A stretch of DNA of 64,000 nt from contig JACVCO010000010.1 in the NCBI GenBank assembly GCA_016741995.1, forward strand, positions 62,001 through 126,000. Direction: 5' to 3'. The DNA comes from Hydrogenophaga sp. (GTDB lineage Bacteria; Pseudomonadota; Gammaproteobacteria; Burkholderiales; Burkholderiaceae_C). The translations under genes were made by a program, and so were the position numbers. The notes under the pieces were generated by a model, which was not told the origin of the DNA, did no database searches, and saw only the letters and a program-made list of their open reading frames with translations. Shown here in pieces: positions 29,512-37,347 of the stretch (position 1 is the stretch's first letter; the number at the start of each line of letters is the position of its first letter).

Positions 29512-30111
29512 ATGACGCCGACCGACACCAACCCCCTGGCGCCGCTGCTCACGCGCGTGTCCGTGGGCACCAAGTACCTGCGTGAGCCCGCGCCCTCGCA
29601 CGCGGAGCTGCTGCGCATGGCCGAAGCCGCGTTGCGCGCGCCCGATCACGCCGGCCTGGTGCCCTACCGCTTTGCCGTTGTGCGCGGCGACGCGAAGCAA
29701 CGCCTGGGCGACATCTTCGAGGCGGTGGCGCTGGCGCAAGGCAAACCGACCGAGCAGGCGCGGCGCGACCGCGAACGCGCCACCGAGCCGCCGTTGCTGG
29801 TGGCGGTGATCGCGCGCATCGACGCCGGCCACCCGCTGGCCACCGTGCACGAACAATGGATCGCGCTCGGTGGCGCGCTCACCAACTTCCTCACCGCGGC
29901 GCACGCCATGGGCTACGGGGGCAAGATGCTCTCGGGCAGCAAGGTGCGCGCCGAGCCGGTCATGTCCGCGTTCTGCCGGCCGGGCGAAAGCCTGGTCGGC
30001 TGGATGGTGCTCGGCACGCCGCAAGGCGTTGGCCGCCCCAAGTTCAGCAAACCCGCCCCTGAAGAGGTGATGAGCCTCTGGCAGGGGCAACCCCCCGGCC
30101 GTCCTGCCTGA
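29512..30111 (+). CDS. Nitroreductase family protein (YdjA-like)
   Basis: 199-residue FMN-binding protein of the nitroreductase family, closest in pattern to E. coli YdjA. RVSVGTKYLREPAPSHAELLRMAEAALRAPDHAGLVPYRF is the N-terminal helix and FMN region, and ALGGALTNFLTAAHAMGYGGKML the mid-domain. E. coli ydjA lies next to selD, so a link between this branch and selenium genes recurs here. The physiological substrate is unknown. Last gene of the tightly packed run that starts after selC. Confidence 0.85.
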   Translation: MTPTDTNPLAPLLTRVSVGTKYLREPAPSHAELLRMAEAALRAPDHAGLVPYRFAVVRGDAKQRLGDIFEAVALAQGKPTEQARRDRERATEPPLLVAVIARIDAGHPLATVHEQWIALGGALTNFLTAAHAMGYGGKMLSGSKVRAEPVMSAFCRPGESLVGWMVLGTPQGVGRPKFSKPAPEEVMSLWQGQPPGRPA

Positions 30112-30200
30112 TGGCCTTTTCCGCGGAGCATGCCGCCTTCCTTCCACGCAAGGCTGCGCTCCATCGTCGAGACCTTCCTCACTTGATCAGGAAACCACCC

Positions 30201-31061
30201 ATGAAAAACCTGTTTCACCGCCTCCGAAGCACGCTCCTGCTGGCCACCGGCCTCGTGGTCGTCACCGCCCACGCACAGCAGGTGTTCCGCGTGACCACCA
30301 TTCCCGAAGAGGCCGCCACCGAGCAGGTGCGCAAGTTCACGCCGCTGGCCAACTACCTGGAGAAGCAGCTCGGCGTGAAGGTCGAGTTCACCCCGGTGAA
30401 TGACTACCCCGCCGCCGTCGAAGCGCTGGTGAACAAGAAGGTCGACCTGGTGTGGTTCGGTGGGTTCACCTACGTGCAGGCCAACCTGCGCTCGGGTGGC
30501 AAGGTCGTGCCGCTCGCGCAGCGGGAAGAGGACACGAAGTTCCAGTCGGTCTTCATCGCCAAGACGGATTCGGGCATCAAGAGCCTGGCCGACATGAAGG
30601 GCAAGCAGATCTCGTTCGGTTCGCAAAGCAGCACCTCGGGCCACCTCATGCCGCGCAGCTTCCTGCTGCAGGCCAACATCAACCCCGAGAAGGATTTCGC
30701 GCGCATCGCCTACAGCGGCGCGCACGACGCCACCATCGCCTCCGTGGTCAGCGGCAAGGTCGACGCGGCCGCGCTCGACATCACCGTGTGGCGCAAGTTC
30801 GTGGGCGAGAACAAGGTCGACACCAAGGCGGTCGATGTGTTCTTCACGACGCCGGGCTACTACAACTACAACTGGTCGGTGCACGCCGACATGCCCAAGG
30901 CCATGCAGGACAAGGTGAAGGCCGCGCTGATCGGCCTGTCGCCCGCGAACCCCGAGCACGCCGAGATCCTGCGGCTGAACCGGGCCACGCGCTACATCGA
31001 GACCCAGCCCGACAACTACAAGGGCCTGGAGGCCGCCGCGCGCAGCGCGGGCCTGATCTGA
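30201..31061 (+). CDS. Putative selenate ABC transporter substrate-binding protein (PhnD-like)
   Basis: 286-residue periplasmic receptor with a clear signal peptide (MKNLFHRLRSTLLLATGLVVVTAHA). The PhnD-like core has FRVTTIPEEAATEQVRKFTPLA, VDLVWFGGFTYVQAN, QISFGSQSSTSGHLMPR and the C-terminal ATRYIETQPDNY. Proteins of this pattern cluster with Sec genes and are annotated as putative selenate receptors; ligand identity is unproven in general. No permease or ATPase follows: the next gene is on the opposite strand, so it must borrow partners or their genes lie elsewhere. Confidence 0.8.
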   Translation: MKNLFHRLRSTLLLATGLVVVTAHAQQVFRVTTIPEEAATEQVRKFTPLANYLEKQLGVKVEFTPVNDYPAAVEALVNKKVDLVWFGGFTYVQANLRSGGKVVPLAQREEDTKFQSVFIAKTDSGIKSLADMKGKQISFGSQSSTSGHLMPRSFLLQANINPEKDFARIAYSGAHDATIASVVSGKVDAAALDITVWRKFVGENKVDTKAVDVFFTTPGYYNYNWSVHADMPKAMQDKVKAALIGLSPANPEHAEILRLNRATRYIETQPDNYKGLEAAARSAGLI

Positions 31062-31080
31062 GCGATCGCCGCGAAGCGGC

Positions 31081-32196
31081 TCAGCCCCACCAGGGCAGCA
31101 GCCGCTTCATGGCGGCCACCTCGCCGCAATGGTCGGGCTGGTAGCCGGGCAGCGCGCTCATGCGCGTCTGCCAGGCGCGGCCGCGCAGGCAGTGCAGCAG
31201 GCGCTGCACGGGCGGCTCGTCCAGTGCGGATTTCAGGCACACCAGCAGGTAGCGCTCGTCGGTGATGGGCACGAAATCCAGGCGCGCGCTGCGGGCCGCA
31301 TATTCGGTACCCAGGCCCACGTCGGCCGTGCCGCCGGCCACCGCCAGCGCCACCGCCGCGTGCGAGCGTTCGATGTGGTCGTAGCCGTCGATGTCCAGCG
31401 GCATCAGGCCGGCGCGGCCGAGCAGTTCGTCGAGCAGCAGCCGCGTGCCGGTGCCCAGCGCGCGGTTCACGAAGCGCGCCTGCAGACGTGCCACGTCTTC
31501 GATGTCGCGCAGGCGCATGGGGTTGCCCGGCGCGACGATGAGCCCCTGCGTGCGCCGCGCAAAGCCGATGATCTTGTGCAGCCCCGGCTTGAGCATGGGG
31601 CGGTAGGTGCGCGCCGTCACGGTGTTCACGTCGGCGAACGGCTGCGCATGAAAGCCCGCGATGTTGCAACGCCCCTCGTTGAGCGCGCGGATCGCGTCGA
31701 CGCTGCCGCAGAAATGCACGTCCAGGTGCAACGGCTTGCCGCTGTCGCGCTGCGCCGCGAAATCCACGAGGTCGGTGAGGGCGTGGTCGTGGCTGGCGTA
31801 CAGCCGCAGCGTGGGCACGCTGTGTTCGATGGCCTCTGGCGTGAGCACCTGGGTGAACGCGCGCTCGAGCTCCACGCGCAGGCTTTCCAGTTGCGGGCCC
31901 AGGCGCGCCTGGGCCAGGCGCTCGGCCGCGAGCAGCTTCTCGCCGAAGGGCGTGAGCCGCGCGGCCTGGCCGCGTTCCCAGAAGATCAGGCCCTGGCCGA
32001 GATCGCCTTCCCATTCCTTGAGCTGGCCCCAGACGTGGCGGTACGACAGCCCCAGTTCACGCGCCGCACCCGAGATCGAGCCGCTGCTTTTGACCGCGTG
32101 CAGCACGTCCATCATGGGGTTGCGCAGCAGCGATGTGCCGTGTGGCGTGGCGTATTCCGTTGCACTCAGGTGGTAGGCCAGCTCGATGCGTCGCAT
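31081..32196 (-). CDS. ModE-like regulator with periplasmic-binding-like domain
   Basis: 371-residue transcriptional regulator. A LysR/ModE-type winged helix (DVLHAVKSSGSISGAARELGLSYRHVWGQLKEWE) occupies residues 28-95, and a PBP-like sensor domain (PF12727 type) fills the rest (LRLYASHDHALTDLV, GLIVAPGNPMRL, AVAGGTADVGLGTEYAA). Such proteins control molybdate/tungstate uptake or Moco enzymes. It is divergent from tupB with a 96-base spacer that holds a partial palindrome, making the tup operon its probable target (inference). Confidence 0.82.
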   Translation of the reverse strand: MRRIELAYHLSATEYATPHGTSLLRNPMMDVLHAVKSSGSISGAARELGLSYRHVWGQLKEWEGDLGQGLIFWERGQAARLTPFGEKLLAAERLAQARLGPQLESLRVELERAFTQVLTPEAIEHSVPTLRLYASHDHALTDLVDFAAQRDSGKPLHLDVHFCGSVDAIRALNEGRCNIAGFHAQPFADVNTVTARTYRPMLKPGLHKIIGFARRTQGLIVAPGNPMRLRDIEDVARLQARFVNRALGTGTRLLLDELLGRAGLMPLDIDGYDHIERSHAAVALAVAGGTADVGLGTEYAARSARLDFVPITDERYLLVCLKSALDEPPVQRLLHCLRGRAWQTRMSALPGYQPDHCGEVAAMKRLLPWWG

Positions 32197-32221
32197 GCCC
32201 GCAAGTGTGCCGCAAGCGGCT

Positions 32222-32239
32222 TATGCATTCATGTTCATA
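32222..32239. promoter_or_regulatory. Imperfect palindrome between ModE-like gene and tupB
   Basis: TATGCATTCATGTTCATA is an imperfect inverted repeat (outer TATG/CATA arms) in the divergent spacer, the AT-richest stretch there. It is a candidate binding site for the ModE-like regulator. The call rests only on symmetry and position. Confidence 0.35.
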
Positions 32240-32292
32240 CCGCGTCATCACGTAGCGCGGGATGCATCGGGCTTCGATAAGCTCGCCAACAT

Positions 32293-33021
32293 ATGAACAC
32301 CTTTTCCGATAGCGTCGGGGTCGCGATCGGACTCATCCTGTCGGGCGATCCTGGCCTTTGGGCCATCGTGATGCGCTCCCTGCTGGTCAGTGCCTGCGCC
32401 ACCGCGATCGCCTACGCCCTCGGCCTGTGGGCCGGCGCTTGGCTGGCGGCGGCGCGCTTTCGTGGCCGCGGGGCCGTGCTCACGCTGCTCAACACCGCGC
32501 TCGCCGTGCCGGCCGTGGTGGTGGGCTTGGTGGTCTACCTGCTGCTGTCGCGCTCGGGCCCGTTGGGCTTTCTGGGCTGGCTGTTCAGCGTGCCGGCCAT
32601 GATCGTGGCGCAGACCGCGCTGGTGCTGCCGCTGGTGACGGCGCTGGTGCGCCAGGTGGTGGAAGACGCCGAGCTCGGCCATGGCGAGCAACTGCGTTCC
32701 ATGGGCGCGGGCACGCTGGTGCGCAGCCTGCTGCTGGCCTGGGACGAGCGCTACGCGCTGCTCACCATCTTCATCACGGCCTTCGGCCGCGCGGTCTCCG
32801 AGGTCGGCACGGTGATGATCGTTGGCGGCAACATCGACGGCTTCACGCGCGTGATGACCACCGCCATCGCGCTGGAAACCAGCAAGGGCGATCTGCCCCT
32901 GGCGCTGGGCCTGGGCGTGGTGTTGCTGGGCGTGGTGCTGCTGCTCAACGCGCTGGTGTCGGTGCTGCGGCGCTGGCGCGAGCGGGCCGATGGCCTGTTG
33001 CCCGTGGGGGTGCCGGGGTGA
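32293..33021 (+). CDS. tupB: Tungstate ABC transporter permease
   Basis: 242-residue inner-membrane permease. Five to six membrane spans are visible, and the EAA-type loop LVRQVVEDAELGHGEQLRSMGAG is followed by GRAVSEVGTVMIVGGNIDGFTRVMTTAIALETSKGD, which is highly characteristic of TupB/WtpB-type tungstate permeases. The stop overlaps the ATPase start by 4 bases (GTGA). First gene of tupB-tupC-tupA. Confidence 0.92.
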   Translation: MNTFSDSVGVAIGLILSGDPGLWAIVMRSLLVSACATAIAYALGLWAGAWLAAARFRGRGAVLTLLNTALAVPAVVVGLVVYLLLSRSGPLGFLGWLFSVPAMIVAQTALVLPLVTALVRQVVEDAELGHGEQLRSMGAGTLVRSLLLAWDERYALLTIFITAFGRAVSEVGTVMIVGGNIDGFTRVMTTAIALETSKGDLPLALGLGVVLLGVVLLLNALVSVLRRWRERADGLLPVGVPG

Positions 33022-33776
33022 GTGGCATGCCCGTCACCGGGGCCGTCGTGCCCGCCGCCTGTTTCGATCTGCGCGGTGTGCAGGTGCGGCTGGGGCCGGC
33101 ACCTCGCCCGCCCGCGCTCGACGGCGTGAGCCTGCGTATCGTCGAGGGCGAGCGCGTGGCCTTCATTGGTGCCAACGGCAGCGGCAAGAGCACGCTGCTG
33201 CGCACCATCCACGGCCTGCTGCCGCTCACCGCGGGGCTGTGCCAGCGCCCCGCGGGGCAACGCATGGCCATGCTGTTCCAGCGCCCGCACATGCTGCGGG
33301 TGAGCGCCTTGCACAACGTGGCCCTGGGCCTGTGGCTCAAGGGCATGCGCTGGCAAGAATCGAAGGCGCTCTCGCACGAGGCGCTGGCGCGCGTGGGCCT
33401 GAGCGACATCGCGCCGCGCAACGGCCGCGCGCTGTCCGGCGGGCAGCAACAGCGTCTGGCGCTGGCGCGGGCCTGGGCGCTCAAACCCGATGTGTGGCTG
33501 CTCGACGAACCCACGGCCAGCCTCGACCCGCACGCCAAGCGCGAGGTGGAAGAACTGATTGCCGAGTTCACGGCCACCCGCGATGGCGTGGGGGCCAACA
33601 CGCTGGTGTTCGCCAGCCACAACCTGGGCCAGGTCAAGCGCCTGGCCAGCCGCGTGATCTATCTCGAGCAGGGCCGCGTGCTGGCCGATCTGCCCGTCAA
33701 CGATTTCTTCAACCCCGACCTGTTGCAGGCCCTGTGCCCGCACGCCCATTTGTTTGTTCAAGGAGAAAGCTGGTGA
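33018..33776 (+). CDS. tupC: Tungstate ABC transporter ATP-binding protein
   Basis: 252-residue ATPase of the importer. Walker A GANGSGKST, Q-loop LFQRPHML, signature LSGGQQQRLALARA, Walker B VWLLDEPTASLD and the switch His in VFASHNLGQ are all present. The GTG at 33018 overlaps the tupB stop; an ATG nine bases on is an alternative. It overlaps tupA by 4 bases with an AGGAGA ribosome site just inside its 3' end. Confidence 0.93.
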   Translation: MSGMPVTGAVVPAACFDLRGVQVRLGPAPRPPALDGVSLRIVEGERVAFIGANGSGKSTLLRTIHGLLPLTAGLCQRPAGQRMAMLFQRPHMLRVSALHNVALGLWLKGMRWQESKALSHEALARVGLSDIAPRNGRALSGGQQQRLALARAWALKPDVWLLDEPTASLDPHAKREVEELIAEFTATRDGVGANTLVFASHNLGQVKRLASRVIYLEQGRVLADLPVNDFFNPDLLQALCPHAHLFVQGESW

Positions 33777-34579
33777 AAACAACCCTTCGTACCCTCGCCA
33801 CCCTGGCCGGCGGCCTGTTGATCGGCACCGCCGCGTTCGCGCAGAGCATCGTGGTCGCGTCGACCACGTCCACCGAGCAGTCGGGCCTGTTCGGCCACAT
33901 CCTGCCGCAGTTCAAGCAGGCCACCGGCATCGACGTGAAGGTGGTGGCCCTGGGCACCGGCCAGGCGATCGACATGGCGCGCCGCGGTGACGCCGACGTG
34001 CTGTTCGTGCACGACAAGGTGGCCGAAGAGAAATTCGTGGCCGATGGCTTCTCGGCCAAGCGCCAGGAGGTCATGTACAACGACTTCGTGCTGGTCGGGC
34101 CCAAGCCCGACCCCGCGAAGACCGCGGGCAAGGACATCGTGGACGCGCTCAAAAAAGTGGCCACCGCCAACGCACCCTTCATCTCGCGCGGCGACAAGAG
34201 CGGCACGCACGCGGCCGAGCTGCGCTACTGGAAGATGACCGACACCGACGCCAACAAGGGCAGCGGCTACAAGGAGTGCGGCTGCGGCATGGGCCCCGCG
34301 CTCAACATCGCCTCCAGCAGCGGCGCTTACGCGCTCACCGACCGCGGCACCTGGCTCAACTTCAAGAACCGTGGTGACCTGGCCGTGCTCGTCGAAGGCG
34401 ACCAGCGCCTGTTCAACCAGTACGGCGTGATGCTGGTGAGCGCGGCCAAGCACCCGCAGGTGAAAACCGTCGACGGCCAGAAGTTCGTGGACTGGGTCAC
34501 CGGTCCCGCGGGCCAGGCCGCTATCGCCAGCTACAAGATCGGCGGCGAGCAGCTGTTCTTCCCGAACGCGGCGAAGTGA
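33773..34579 (+). CDS. tupA: Tungstate-binding periplasmic protein
   Basis: 268-residue receptor. The GTG start follows AGGAGA and opens a signal peptide (VKTTLRTLATLAGGLLIGTAAFA). The TupA signature is clear: VVASTTSTEQSGLF, VVALGTGQAIDMARRGDADVLFVHD, VMYNDFVLVGPKPDP and SRGDKSGTH. TupA prefers tungstate over molybdate, which suits a W- or Mo-dependent formate dehydrogenase. Overlaps the next gene by 4 bases (GTGA). Confidence 0.94.
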   Translation: MKTTLRTLATLAGGLLIGTAAFAQSIVVASTTSTEQSGLFGHILPQFKQATGIDVKVVALGTGQAIDMARRGDADVLFVHDKVAEEKFVADGFSAKRQEVMYNDFVLVGPKPDPAKTAGKDIVDALKKVATANAPFISRGDKSGTHAAELRYWKMTDTDANKGSGYKECGCGMGPALNIASSSGAYALTDRGTWLNFKNRGDLAVLVEGDQRLFNQYGVMLVSAAKHPQVKTVDGQKFVDWVTGPAGQAAIASYKIGGEQLFFPNAAK

Positions 34580-35322
34580 GTGGCACGGCCGCCGCGCTGT
34601 TGCGCGTCTACGCGGCCGGCAGCCTGCGCGAGCCGTTTGAAGCGCTTGCCCTGAAACACCGCGAGGCGGGTGGTCCCGAGTGGCTGCCCGAGTTCGCGGC
34701 CGCGGGCCTGCTGCGCGAGCGCATCGAGGCCGGTGCGCCGGCCGAGGTGTTCGCCTCGGCCAACCTGGCCCACCCGCAAGCGCTGGCGGCCGGTGGGCGC
34801 TGGGGCGGGCCGCTGGTGTTCGCGCACAACCCCCTGTGCGCCATCGCGGCGCCGCAATGGCAGGGCGACAGCGCCGACCTGCTCGACGCCATGCTCGACC
34901 CCGGCATTCGCCTGGGCACCTCCACGCCACGCGCCGACCCGTCGGGCGATTACGCGCTGGCCGTGTTCGAGCGCGCCGAGGCGCTGCGCCCCGGTGCCCG
35001 CACTGCGCTGGCGGCCAAGGCGCTCACGCTCACCGGCGGCCCGCAGTCACCGCGTGCGCCCGAAGGCCGCAACACCTACGCCTGGGTGATGGCCGAGCAC
35101 CGGCTCGATATCTTCATCACCTACCGCACCAACGCCGAGCGCGCGCGGCGCGACTGGCCCGCGCTGCGCGCCGTGGCCCTGCCCGATGCGCTTGCGGTGC
35201 GGGCCGACTACGGCGTGGCCTGGCGGCGGGGTGACGGGCCCGAGGCCGAGGCGATGGCCCGCTGGTTGCTCGGTCCCGCGGCACAAGCCACACTCGCCAG
35301 CCATGGATTCGAACTGCCCTGA
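34576..35322 (+). CDS. ModA-like molybdate-binding protein without signal peptide
   Basis: 248-residue type 2 binding-fold protein. RVYAAGSLREPFEAL matches the ModA N-terminus; PAEVFASANLAHPQAL and LDIFITYRTNAERA are ModA-like too. The protein begins directly at the first strand after SGTAAALL, with no signal peptide, so either it is cytoplasmic or an alternative start is missed; the GTG overlap with tupA argues for this start. It may act as an oxyanion sensor or store. No modB/modC adjoins it. Confidence 0.75.
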   Translation: MSGTAAALLRVYAAGSLREPFEALALKHREAGGPEWLPEFAAAGLLRERIEAGAPAEVFASANLAHPQALAAGGRWGGPLVFAHNPLCAIAAPQWQGDSADLLDAMLDPGIRLGTSTPRADPSGDYALAVFERAEALRPGARTALAAKALTLTGGPQSPRAPEGRNTYAWVMAEHRLDIFITYRTNAERARRDWPALRAVALPDALAVRADYGVAWRRGDGPEAEAMARWLLGPAAQATLASHGFELP

Positions 35323-36355
35323 TCGTTGGTCCCGGCGCGCCGCGCTGGGGGCCCTGGCCGCGCTTGCGGCGGCGCCAGCGCGCGCGCAAACCCCGCCACG
35401 GCGCGTGAACGACAGCGCCGGGCGCGCTGTACCGGTGCCGCCGCGCGTGCAGCGTGTGTTCCCCGCCGGGCCGCCCGCGGCCATCTGGCTGTACACGCTC
35501 GCCCCCGAAACACTGCTGGGCTGGCCACGCGCCAACCGGCCGGAAGAAATCGAGTTCCTGCTGCCCGGCATCGGCAACCGGCCCGAGGTGGGGCGCCTCA
35601 CCGGGCGCGGCAACACCGCCAACCTGGAAACCGTGCTCGCGCTCAAGCCCGATCTCATCGTCGACACCGGCTCGGTGCGCCAGACCTTCGTCGAACTGGC
35701 CGACCGCGTGCAGGCGCAGACCGGCATCCCGTATGCGCTCATCGACGGCGCGCTGGAGGCCGTGCCCGCGGGCTACCGCCTGCTGGGCGAATTGATGGGT
35801 GTGCGCGAACGGGCCGAAGGCCTGGCGCGCTACGCGGAGGACACGCTGCGCAGCGTGCGCGAGCGCGTGGCCCGCGTGCCGCGCGAGCAGCGCCCGCGCG
35901 TGTACTACGCGCGCGGCCCGCACGGGCTCGAGACCGGGCTCGACGGCTCCATCAACGTCGAGATGTTCGAGGCCATGGGCATCGAACTCGTGTCCACGCG
36001 CATGCCCGGTGGCCTGGCGCGCGTGTCCGTCGAACAGGTGCTGAACTGGGACCCGCAGGTCATCATCACCATCGACCAGGACTTCGCGCAGTCCGCGGCG
36101 CAGAGCCCGCTGTGGCGCAACGTGAGCGCGGTGAAGAACGGCCGCGTGCACCTGAGCCCCAAGCTGCCCTTCGGCTGGGTGGACTTTCCGCCGAGCGTGA
36201 ACCGGCTGCCCGGTTTGTGGTGGATTGGCGCCAAGGTGTTCCCCGAGCAGTTCCGCGACGACCTCGGCGCGATCGCGCGCGATTTCTACCTGCGCTTCTA
36301 CCAGGTGGAGCTCACGGCCGCACAGGTCCAGCGCGTGCTCGCTGGCCGCGACTGA
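35303..36355 (+). CDS. FecB/BtuF-type ABC transporter substrate-binding protein (MolA-like?)
   Basis: 350-residue periplasmic receptor of the helical-backbone class III type. The signal peptide (DRWSRRAALGALAALAAAPARA) carries an RR pair. The core has VFPAGPPAAIWLYTLAPETLLGW, TVLALKPDLIVDTG and NWDPQVIITIDQDF. This class carries siderophores, cobalamin, or, in the Haemophilus MolABC system, molybdate/tungstate. Its place directly after tupA and the ModA-like gene, overlapping the latter by 20 bases, favours the MolA option (inference). Confidence 0.8.
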   Translation: MDSNCPDRWSRRAALGALAALAAAPARAQTPPRRVNDSAGRAVPVPPRVQRVFPAGPPAAIWLYTLAPETLLGWPRANRPEEIEFLLPGIGNRPEVGRLTGRGNTANLETVLALKPDLIVDTGSVRQTFVELADRVQAQTGIPYALIDGALEAVPAGYRLLGELMGVRERAEGLARYAEDTLRSVRERVARVPREQRPRVYYARGPHGLETGLDGSINVEMFEAMGIELVSTRMPGGLARVSVEQVLNWDPQVIITIDQDFAQSAAQSPLWRNVSAVKNGRVHLSPKLPFGWVDFPPSVNRLPGLWWIGAKVFPEQFRDDLGAIARDFYLRFYQVELTAAQVQRVLAGRD

Positions 36356-36356
36356 C

Positions 36357-37337
36357 ATGCGCGCCGGCGCCTGGTGGGCCTTGTTTGTCCTGCTCGCGGG
36401 CGTGCTCGTGGCCTTCACCGTCGGCCGCACGCCGGTGTCGCTCGCCGATCTGTGGGCCGTGCTCACGGGCGGTGGCAGCGAATCGCTGCAGACCGTGGTG
36501 TGGCAGATCCGCGCGCCGCGCATCGTGGCCGCGGTGGCCGTGGGCGCGGCGCTGTCGGTGGCGGGCGCGGCGTTCCAGGGCCTGTTCCGCAACCCGCTGG
36601 TCTCGCCCGACATCCTCGGCGCGTCGGCCGGTGCCGCGCTCGGCGCGCTGCTGGGCATCTTCTTCTCGCTCGGGCTCGCGGGCATCCAGCTCGCGGCCTT
36701 CGCGGGCGGGCTGATCGCGGTGGCGCTGGTCTACGCCACGGGTTCGGCCGTGCGCCAGGGCGATCCGATCCTCGTGTTGCTGCTCGCAGGCATCGTCATC
36801 GGTTCCCTGCTGGGCGCGGGCATTGGCCTGGTGAAGACGCTGGCCGACCCCTACAACCAGTTGCCCGCCATGACCTTCTGGCTGCTCGGCAGCCTGGCCG
36901 CCGCGCACCGCGACGACCTGCCCGCGCTGCTGATTCCCGTGGGCATCGGCCTGGTGGTGCTGCTGCTGTTGCGCTGGCGGCTCGACGTGATGTCGCTGCC
37001 CGAGGAAGAGGCGCGCGCGCTCGGGGCACGCACCACGCTGCTGCGCGTAGGCATCGTCGCCGCGGCCACCCTCGTCACCGCGGCGAGCGTGGCGGCCGCG
37101 GGCATCGTGGGCTGGGTGGGGCTGGTGGTGCCGCACCTCGCGCGCTTCCTGGTCGGCCCCTCGTTCGTGCGCCTGCTGCCCACGGCCGCGCTGCTGGGGG
37201 GCGGCCTGCTGCTGTTCATCGACACCGTGGCGCGCAGCGTGGCCGCGGTGGAGATCCCGCTCGGCATCCTCACGGCACTCATCGGCTCGCCGTTCTTCAT
37301 CGCGCTGCTGGGGCGTGCGCAGAAAGGCTGGCAATGA
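36357..37337 (+). CDS. FecCD-family ABC transporter permease (MolB-like?)
   Basis: 326-residue permease with about ten membrane helices. FecCD/BtuC marks include IRAPRIVAAVAVGAALSVAGAAFQGLFRNPLVSPDILGASAGA near the N-terminus and AAAGIVGWVGLVVPHLARFLVGP in the coupling region. One base separates it from the receptor gene and 10 bases from the ATPase gene. Substrate follows that of the receptor: molybdate/tungstate is proposed, cobalamin or siderophore remains possible. Confidence 0.88.
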   Translation: MRAGAWWALFVLLAGVLVAFTVGRTPVSLADLWAVLTGGGSESLQTVVWQIRAPRIVAAVAVGAALSVAGAAFQGLFRNPLVSPDILGASAGAALGALLGIFFSLGLAGIQLAAFAGGLIAVALVYATGSAVRQGDPILVLLLAGIVIGSLLGAGIGLVKTLADPYNQLPAMTFWLLGSLAAAHRDDLPALLIPVGIGLVVLLLLRWRLDVMSLPEEEARALGARTTLLRVGIVAAATLVTAASVAAAGIVGWVGLVVPHLARFLVGPSFVRLLPTAALLGGGLLLFIDTVARSVAAVEIPLGILTALIGSPFFIALLGRAQKGWQ

Positions 37338-37347
37338 GGGGCCGGCC

